DNA of 11,759 nt from Bacillota bacterium (GTDB taxonomy: Bacteria; Bacillota; Dethiobacteria; Dethiobacterales; Dethiobacteraceae): contig JANKMV010000034.1 of NCBI GenBank assembly GCA_024650095.1, positions 1 to 11,759 of the forward strand, in the 5' to 3' direction. The notes under the pieces were generated by a model, which did no database searches, was not told where the DNA came from, and saw nothing but the letters and a program-made list of their open reading frames with translations. Below are positions 6,958 through 11,759 of the stretch, piece by piece. Both the position numbers and the translations under genes were made by a program. Numbering within the stretch: position 1 is the stretch's first letter; each line of letters begins with the position of its first letter.

Positions 6958-8100
6958 ATGAACCGTATGTTTACCATCTTTATGGCTACACTCAAGCGAA
7001 ACAGTAGAGATCGGGGGAGTTTACTGCAAATGTTGCTTCTCCCCATTGTCATCATTTTTATCCTGGGAAATGCACTACACTCAAGCTTCACATACGATGA
7101 AATAAGCCCAACTAATGTGGGTGTGCTCAATTTGGATCAAGGTGAAATTGGGGGATATTTCAATAGCTTTATTGAAAGTGATGAACTACAAGATCTAGTG
7201 ACGGTGACAGTGGTAGAATCAAAGGAAGAAGGCATGGAGCAGCTAAAAAGGGGTGAATTTCTTGCCTTAATAGAACTAGATGCTAATTTTACACAACGAG
7301 TCTACAGTGGAGAAAAGGTTGCCATTGATTTTCGCTATCGACCAGAAAATCCGCTTCGTGTCTCAATCGTGGAACATGTTATTGAAAGCTTCACAGAACA
7401 GGCAAATCTTACACAAGTTTTACTCACCATGGGTGCTACCGAAAACCTAGCACACTCGAGTCAGGACATGATTAAGGATTACCCCGTTGCTGCTTCTGAA
7501 ATCATGCCAGGGGCAATGGATTATTATGCAGTGACAATGCTGATGATGATCATTATGTACGGTGCCATGTACTCGGCCTTCGGTATGGGTGAAAGTTACC
7601 TCGCAGCCATCGGTAACCGCATTAAAAGTACACCGGTACGTGCAGCGGAGCATTATGGTGGGTTAGTGCTGGGCAATGTTGCCACCGTTTACTTTCAGGG
7701 TCTAATCCTGTTAGCTTTTACAAAGTACGTATATGGCGTTAACTGGGGCGATAATCTGCCACTTATTCTCATCATCATGTTCGTAATCACATGTGTGTCC
7801 ATTGGTTTGGGCGCCATGATCGTGATGGTTACAAAAGATAGCACGTTATCATCAGGTATCTTAAATGTTATAATTCCTGTATTCACATTTGTAGCGGGCG
7901 GTTATATCAACCTCTCGTTTCCGGGCAAATTATCCTGGTTACAGTACATCTCACCAAACTACTTGGCACAGACGGCGGTCTTTAATACTATTTATGGTGG
8001 GCCCACACAACAAACAATGTTGACCCTAGGTGGACTTATACTCTTTGTGATCTCTACATTTACGGTGGCCATGATGGCTCAAAGGAGGACTGCAAGGTGA
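6958..8100 (+). CDS. ABC-2 family exporter permease, first subunit
   Basis: A 380-residue membrane protein of the ABC-2 family (ABC2_membrane_3 type). It has one N-terminal membrane segment (about 21-40), an outer domain of about 145 residues (41-186), and five C-terminal segments (about 187-211, 233-258, 267-291, 298-318 and 353-375). A conserved-looking loop, YISPNYLAQTAVFNTIYGG at 330-348, lies before the last segment. AGGAGG at 6944-6949 lies eight bases before the ATG at 6958. It ends in a four-base GTGA overlap with the next permease, so the two are translated together and presumably form a heterodimer with the ATPase. The equivalent in the Bacillus linearmycin system would be LnrM. The compound exported cannot be read from the sequence. 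Confidence 0.93.
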   Translation: MNRMFTIFMATLKRNSRDRGSLLQMLLLPIVIIFILGNALHSSFTYDEISPTNVGVLNLDQGEIGGYFNSFIESDELQDLVTVTVVESKEEGMEQLKRGEFLALIELDANFTQRVYSGEKVAIDFRYRPENPLRVSIVEHVIESFTEQANLTQVLLTMGATENLAHSSQDMIKDYPVAASEIMPGAMDYYAVTMLMMIIMYGAMYSAFGMGESYLAAIGNRIKSTPVRAAEHYGGLVLGNVATVYFQGLILLAFTKYVYGVNWGDNLPLILIIMFVITCVSIGLGAMIVMVTKDSTLSSGILNVIIPVFTFVAGGYINLSFPGKLSWLQYISPNYLAQTAVFNTIYGGPTQQTMLTLGGLILFVISTFTVAMMAQRRTAR

Positions 8101-9206
8101 CGTACTTTACCCACTCTCTCAAGCGGTTATTACGCAATAAGGCAAATGTCATATTTATGTTACTCTTACCTAGCCTGCTGATAGGCGCCATCTTCGGGTT
8201 GGCTGATTGGGGTAATAATACCATTACCGTAGGTGTCGTAGACCAGGATGTGACCCTGTTTACAGAAATGCTGGTGGAGGATATCGCTAAAAGTTCACCT
8301 GTGGTTATGCTCACTGAGGATGAAATTCGTGGTACGTTGGCTAATGGTAGCACTCATTATATCGTGGTGGTCGATCAGGGCTTTACCACAGCGCTGCTGG
8401 CAAACGAAGCCCTACCGCTACGAGGCTACAGTATTCAGGAGACTAATTTGTCTATCTCTAGCAAGTTGAAAATGGAAAGCTATTTACAGGCAGCGCAAAG
8501 CATTGCAGCCCAGGCCGACGGAGACGACCACTTGTTCTACCAAAAGCTCGAGCAGTATCGTGCAGGAAGTTTTAGTGTGCGTGCACAGACGGTGGCTGAT
8601 GATAGCCGAGATACAAATACTGCCCTCGGGGGCATCGGACTGCTGACCATGAGCATGCTATTTCTCTCTACGTTTGCCACCATGAATTTATTAAAGGACA
8701 AAGAAGATCGTACGTATTACCGTGTTATGGCTTCACCACTCTCCTTAAAGAGTTACATGCTACAGAGTATTCTAAGCTTCCTGCTGGTTTCTCTAATGCA
8801 GGTGACGGGCGTCTTTATAGTCATTCTATATATTTTCAAGATCTATTTAGGCCCGTCTGTGCTTACGCTCTTTATCTTGATGTCCGTCGTCTCTTTATTC
8901 AGTGTTTCCATGGGTGTTGCGCTCACGGGGATAGCACGGAATACCCGGCAAGCGGGTAATGTTGCTTCCTTAATTATAATTCCCATGAGCATGCTGGGTG
9001 GCTTATTCTGGCCACAAAACATGATGCCTGCGATGTTACAAAAGGTAGGCCGTTTGCTTCCCACGTCGTGGGTTATGGAGGCGGCACAGAAGGTGATTCT
9101 TGGTGGTTCCCTTACGAGCATTCGTTGGGAAGTGCTGATTTTACTGATGTATACCTTGGTATTCTTCTTGCTAGGTAGTTGGCGTAAAACAGACATTGCA
9201 CACTAA
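8097..9206 (+). CDS. ABC-2 family exporter permease, second subunit
   Basis: A 369-residue membrane protein with the same plan as its upstream neighbour: one N-terminal segment (about 15-36), an outer domain of about 140 residues (37-176), then segments at about 177-198, 221-248, 254-279, 286-306 and 343-361. LPTSWVMEAAQKVILGGS at 321-338 is the ABC-2 loop before the last segment, matching the ISPNYL loop of the partner. The start is GTG at 8097, with AGGAGG at 8083-8088 eight bases upstream; GTGA overlaps the TGA of the first permease. It most likely completes an ATPase2-permeaseA-permeaseB exporter (LnrN-like position). No terminator follows in the 71 bases before the kinase gene, so read-through into the two-component genes is likely. 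Confidence 0.93.
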   Translation: MTYFTHSLKRLLRNKANVIFMLLLPSLLIGAIFGLADWGNNTITVGVVDQDVTLFTEMLVEDIAKSSPVVMLTEDEIRGTLANGSTHYIVVVDQGFTTALLANEALPLRGYSIQETNLSISSKLKMESYLQAAQSIAAQADGDDHLFYQKLEQYRAGSFSVRAQTVADDSRDTNTALGGIGLLTMSMLFLSTFATMNLLKDKEDRTYYRVMASPLSLKSYMLQSILSFLLVSLMQVTGVFIVILYIFKIYLGPSVLTLFILMSVVSLFSVSMGVALTGIARNTRQAGNVASLIIIPMSMLGGLFWPQNMMPAMLQKVGRLLPTSWVMEAAQKVILGGSLTSIRWEVLILLMYTLVFFLLGSWRKTDIAH

Positions 9207-9223
9207 TGTCAGGTAGGTAACGC

Positions 9224-9252
9224 TTGGCAAGTAAATGAAGAAAAGATATAAT
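9224..9252 (+). promoter_or_regulatory. Near-consensus sigma-A promoter of the kinase/regulator pair
   Basis: TTGGCA (-35, 9224-9229) and a perfect TATAAT (-10, 9247-9252) are separated by exactly 17 bases; only one base departs from the consensus pair. The kinase ATG at 9278 lies 26 bases after the -10. The -35 is inside a small palindrome, CTTGGCAAG at 9223-9231, which might be an operator half or chance. This is the best promoter in the window and implies steady expression of the two-component genes apart from the exporter. Confidence 0.85.
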
Positions 9253-9277
9253 AAGGGAAACTGTTGCGAGGTATATT

Positions 9278-10372
9278 ATGAGCTATGCAATTAAAGGCAT
9301 CGCACTCATTTTTGCCCTGACACTCCAGGTGGCATATGCACAAATTATGCCCCTGGAGGTGATAGGGCTCCTTTTGTTGGCTGTCTTCTTTATTTATCGC
9401 GAAAAATATGCCAATCTAGTTGTCGTGATGTGTGTGGAAGTAGTTCTTATTTTTACCCTTTCCTTGGCCAATCCAAGCTATCTCTACCTTTACAGCGTCA
9501 TCGCCTATGACTTGGCTTCTTATGGGAGGTATCGTTGGATTCCATTTGTGGCTGCAGTTGGGCCGTTCTATTTACGTGGGCAAGGCATTTCCACCTTTAT
9601 CTTTCTCCTCGTAATTAGTGGTATTAGTGGGTATCAACGCCATATACTCGAGGAGAAGGAAACATCCTTTCGTCGGGTGTATGATCGCGAGAGGCAACTT
9701 CGCTTTGCACTAGAGGAAGCAAAGGGGAAGCTGCTCGGTGCTGCCCGCGAAGCTGCACATATTGCCGAAATTCAAGAACGCAACCGTATTGCTCGTGAAA
9801 TTCACGATAGTATTGGCCACAATCTAGCTGGCATCCTCCTGCAGCTACAAGTTGCCCACAAAACGCTACATCGAGATGTCCATAAGGCAGATGAATATCT
9901 AGCTAAATCCATTGCTGGTTTAGCTGCGTCTGTGGAGCTACTGCGCGACACTGTCCATAACATCAAACCCAAAGAGCAACTGGGGTTAGACTATCTGCAG
10001 CGGGTCATTGATAATTTTCAGTTTTGCCCTGTAGAATTTTCACACAGCGGTAATTTTAATTTACTTACACCAAGTCAAGTGGAAATCATTTCTTCCATTC
10101 TAAAAGAAGGGTTGACCAATGCGCAACGTCATTCGCAAGCGACACAGGTTGAAATTAAGCTAGACAGTACGGAGCAACTTGTCCGTCTGTATATTAAGGA
10201 TAACGGTATTGGCTGTGACCATATGCAGGAGGGGCTAGGCATCAGTGGTATGAAAGAGCGAATTCGTTATGCGGGGGGCCATCTCTCCATTTACGGTAAA
10301 GATGGTTTTATGCTTGTCTGTGTGCTACCTAGAGAAATGGGAGGTGCAATCAGTGAAGGTTCTCGTCGTTGA
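9278..10372 (+). CDS. Sensor histidine kinase, NarL/DesK (HisKA_3) family
   Basis: A 364-residue membrane kinase that would phosphorylate the response regulator encoded next. Residues 1-120 form about five or six closely spaced membrane segments with short loops and no sizeable outer domain. A coiled-coil linker (about 122-168) leads to the HisKA_3 dimerisation domain, with RIAREIHDSIGHNLAGI at 170-186 and phospho-accepting His176. The ATPase domain carries the N-box LKEGLTNAQRH at 275-285, DNGIG at 308-312 and GLGISGMKER at 319-328. The ATG has GAGG six bases upstream. Its 3' end overlaps the regulator start by 20 bases. A membrane-buried sensor next to an ABC-2 exporter fits the LnrJ, YvfT and DesK type, suggesting it detects a disturbance or compound within the membrane; the signal itself is inferred. 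All catalytic motifs are intact. Confidence 0.95.
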   Translation: MSYAIKGIALIFALTLQVAYAQIMPLEVIGLLLLAVFFIYREKYANLVVVMCVEVVLIFTLSLANPSYLYLYSVIAYDLASYGRYRWIPFVAAVGPFYLRGQGISTFIFLLVISGISGYQRHILEEKETSFRRVYDRERQLRFALEEAKGKLLGAAREAAHIAEIQERNRIAREIHDSIGHNLAGILLQLQVAHKTLHRDVHKADEYLAKSIAGLAASVELLRDTVHNIKPKEQLGLDYLQRVIDNFQFCPVEFSHSGNFNLLTPSQVEIISSILKEGLTNAQRHSQATQVEIKLDSTEQLVRLYIKDNGIGCDHMQEGLGISGMKERIRYAGGHLSIYGKDGFMLVCVLPREMGGAISEGSRR

Positions 10373-10976
10373 TGATGATGCATTAATTCGAGATAGCTTA
10401 CAAATGCTACTTGAGTTAGAAAGTGATTTCGAGGTGATGGGTACAGCGGCCAATGGCCAAGAAGCCTATCAGCATTGTCTGCAACAGCAGCCGGATTTAA
10501 TTCTCATGGATATTCGTATGCCCGTCATGGATGGTGTGTTGGGGACGCGTATGATTAAAGAACACTTTCCTCATATTCATATTGTAATCTTGACTACGTT
10601 TAAGGATGACCAGTATATTAAAGAAGCTTTGAAAAACGGCGCAGCAGGGTATATATTAAAGAGTCAGCCTGCCGATAGTATTATTGAAAGCTTACGTGCT
10701 GTAGCCAAAGGAAATATTGTTTTAGAAAAAGACGTAGCCCATAGCATATCTGCCATGCTAAAACGCGATCAGCGCACAACGAAGATCGAAGTTGAACTAA
10801 CGGCCAGAGAAAAAGAGGTATTAGCACTCGTTGGGCAAGGGCTTTCCAATAAGGAAATGGCGGCAAAATTATATTTAAGTGAAGGCACAGTCCGTAACTA
10901 TGTCACGATGCTCCTAGAGAAACTTAAGCTCCGAGACCGGACACAACTAGCGATCTTTTACCTAAACAACTTCTAA
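10353..10976 (+). CDS. LuxR/NarL-family response regulator
   Basis: A 207-residue DNA-binding response regulator. The receiver domain (about 1-120) has the acidic pocket Asp7-Asp8-Asp9 in KVLVVDDDA, phospho-accepting Asp53 in LILMDIRMP, Thr81/Thr82 and Lys103. The C-terminal LuxR-type helix-turn-helix (about 146-207) reads LTAREKEVLALVGQGLSNKE and continues through SEGTVRNYV, the recognition helix. The start is GTG at 10353: GGGAGG at 10339-10344 lies eight bases before it and the protein then begins directly with the receiver fold. An in-frame ATG at 10269 would add 28 unrelated residues. The 20-base overlap with the kinase gene points to coupled translation. Most likely it activates the exporter genes upstream, as LnrK does in Bacillus; I did not find its binding site. 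Confidence 0.96.
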   Translation: MKVLVVDDDALIRDSLQMLLELESDFEVMGTAANGQEAYQHCLQQQPDLILMDIRMPVMDGVLGTRMIKEHFPHIHIVILTTFKDDQYIKEALKNGAAGYILKSQPADSIIESLRAVAKGNIVLEKDVAHSISAMLKRDQRTTKIEVELTAREKEVLALVGQGLSNKEMAAKLYLSEGTVRNYVTMLLEKLKLRDRTQLAIFYLNNF

Positions 10977-11040
10977 TGTAGCAGGGCAGGGTTTTGTGCT
11001 GGTTTTGCAGAATCATTTGCAAGGAACTATCTGAAAAAGT

Positions 11041-11066
11041 TGCATTAGGTCGATGATGCATGTTTT
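11041..11066 (+). terminator. Possible weak terminator after the response regulator
   Basis: TGCATTA (11041-11047) pairs with TGATGCA (11054-11060), one G-T wobble, around a six-base loop, and a TTTT run follows at 11063-11066. An A-run before the stem mirrors the T-run. The stem is short, so termination would be partial at best. The rest of 10977-11040 holds nothing I can identify. Confidence 0.35.
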
Positions 11067-11070
11067 ACGG

Positions 11071-11110
11071 TTTTGTGTAGGGAATGGTCTTGATCATTCC
11101 CTACACAAAA
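11071..11110. repeat. Perfect 16-bp inverted repeat upstream of the adenosyltransferase
   Basis: TTTTGTGTAGGGAATG (11071-11086) and CATTCCCTACACAAAA (11095-11110) are perfect inverted copies around an eight-base spacer. On the + strand the T-run is at the start and the A-run at the end, the reverse of a terminator, and no T-run follows on either strand. It lies 33 bases before the adenosyltransferase ATG. It may be an operator, a stable leader hairpin, or a small repeated element. Confidence 0.8.
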
Positions 11111-11119
11111 TGCTATGTA
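11090..11119 (+). promoter_or_regulatory. Weak candidate promoter for the adenosyltransferase gene
   Basis: TTGATC at 11090-11095 could be a -35 and TATGTA at 11114-11119, preceded by TGC, a rough extended -10, with 18 bases between. If real, the -35 lies inside the 16-bp inverted repeat, which would then be placed to block or control polymerase. Both elements depart from consensus. Confidence 0.25.
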
Positions 11120-11143
11120 ACTACTATTGATGAGGTGATAAAT

Positions 11144-11674
11144 ATGACAGACAGACAGGGAATTGTAATGGTATATACCGGTAACGGTAAAGGAAAGACA
11201 ACTTCGGCACTGGGGCTGGCTCTACGCGCTAGCGGGCATGGGGAAAAGATTATGATGGTGCAATTTCGCAAAAGTGACCCTACGTATGGTGAAATTCAGG
11301 CCATTCGTAAGTTTTTGCCCACCATGACTGTAGTACAATCAGAGCGCAGTCGTTTTCGCGGAAAAGGCGGTTTCGATCCAGAGGATTTTGCGGATGCGGC
11401 TAATGTCTTCGGCATAGGCCGAGACGCTCTGCTTTCAGGAGAGTATGACCTGGTCATTTTTGATGAGATTAATTTTGCGATATATAACGATTTTGTTACT
11501 GTGACTGATGTGCTGGAGATGCTAAAAGCACGCCCTAAACATGTGAATGTGGTTCTTACAGGACGTTATGCCGCCGATGCAATTATGGAAGCTGCCGATC
11601 TTGTCAGTGAGGTAAGAGCAGTGAAACATCATTTTGAGGCTGGCATTAAAGCGCAACAAGGTGTTGAATTTTAA
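11144..11674 (+). CDS. cobO: Cob(I)yrinic acid a,c-diamide / corrinoid adenosyltransferase
   Basis: A 176-residue cytoplasmic enzyme of the CobA/CobO/BtuR family, which transfers the adenosyl group of ATP to the cobalt of reduced corrinoids, making the adenosylated forms used in coenzyme B12 synthesis or salvage. Length is normal. The family's P-loop GNGKGKTT is at 13-20, followed by LGLALRASGHG at 23-33 and the MMVQFRK strand at 37-43. Walker B DLVIFDEIN is at 102-110, VVLTGR at 136-141, and the C-terminal signature VKHHFEAGIKAQQGVEF at 160-176. The ATG at 11144 follows GAGGTGAT at 11132-11139; an in-frame ATG at 11084 lies inside the inverted repeat and would add 20 residues unlike the family. 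No other cobalamin gene is seen in the window, and I saw no cobalamin riboswitch upstream. CobO and BtuR roles cannot be separated by sequence alone. Confidence 0.95.
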   Translation: MTDRQGIVMVYTGNGKGKTTSALGLALRASGHGEKIMMVQFRKSDPTYGEIQAIRKFLPTMTVVQSERSRFRGKGGFDPEDFADAANVFGIGRDALLSGEYDLVIFDEINFAIYNDFVTVTDVLEMLKARPKHVNVVLTGRYAADAIMEAADLVSEVRAVKHHFEAGIKAQQGVEF

Positions 11675-11759
11675 TCAAACTCATGATGAGGCGCCTACAA
11701 AAAAGCCAAACTATACTCAGATGAAAAGTGAGATCATTTAGTAGAGGATAAAACTGCCC
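11675..11759. other. Window end, no gene seen
   Basis: The last 85 bases contain a short palindrome CTCATGATGAG at about 11680-11690 and AT-rich sequence. There is no open frame beyond 13 codons, no clear terminator hairpin with a T-run, and no good promoter. The fate of the transcript from the adenosyltransferase gene cannot be judged here. Confidence 0.5.

Noticed and set aside
8843..9196. Reverse-strand open frame of 117 codons inside the second permease
   Set aside because: Complement of membrane-segment coding sequence; no family motifs seen.
11071..11110. Rho-independent terminator
   Set aside because: Neither strand has a T-run after the stem: the + strand continues TGCTATG and the - strand continues CCGTAAA.
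10977..11143. Cobalamin riboswitch before the adenosyltransferase gene
   Set aside because: The gap is only 167 bases and I see no B12-box (GCCACTG-like) sequence. The dominant structure is the simple 16-bp inverted repeat.
1..11759. Mobile element, CRISPR array, tRNA or phage genes
   Set aside because: No repeated spacers, transposase motifs, cloverleaf sequences or phage-like genes were seen; all genes are co-directional and typical chromosomal ones.

Overview
The window is a compact bacterial chromosome segment with every gene on the + strand and short intergenic gaps. It suggests a spore-forming, Gram-positive Bacillota, possibly Clostridia-like. The grounds are strong AGGAGG-type ribosome binding sites, TTG and GTG starts, a GerMN (spore-germination type) protein, an ECF sigma factor paired with a DUF4179-like anti-sigma, and Bacillus-style NarL/DesK two-component genes. 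No mobile element, CRISPR array, tRNA or rRNA was found. I cannot name the genus.

Layout: (1) 1-2845 is the end of a purine operon: the probable last codons of an upstream gene, then purH and purD, closed by a strong intrinsic terminator. (2) 2990-5150 is a sigma/anti-sigma pair: an extended -10 promoter candidate, a leader hairpin, an ECF-like sigma factor (TTG start) and a translationally coupled single-pass membrane anti-sigma with a large outer region, then a terminator. (3) 5151-5945 is a single-gene unit for a membrane-anchored GerMN-domain protein, preceded by an AT-rich region with two small palindromes and followed by a terminator. (4) 6013-10976 is an ABC exporter (ATPase and two ABC-2 permeases) followed by a histidine kinase and a LuxR-type response regulator. 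The kinase/regulator pair has its own near-consensus sigma-A promoter. The layout resembles the linearmycin-resistance LnrLMN/LnrJK module of Bacillus subtilis. (5) 11144-11674 encodes a cob(I)alamin/corrinoid adenosyltransferase, preceded by a perfect 16-bp inverted repeat that does not look like a normal terminator.

How the genes work together: PurD and PurH catalyse an early step and the last two steps of de novo IMP synthesis. The sigma factor is probably held at the membrane by its partner until an envelope signal arrives. The kinase, whose sensor part is almost entirely membrane-embedded, probably detects a membrane-active compound and drives expression of the exporter beside it through the response regulator. 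The adenosyltransferase makes adenosylated corrinoids and has no obvious functional link to its neighbours here. Most of the window is ordinary. The exporter/two-component module, the sigma/anti-sigma pair and the palindrome before the adenosyltransferase deserve the closest look.
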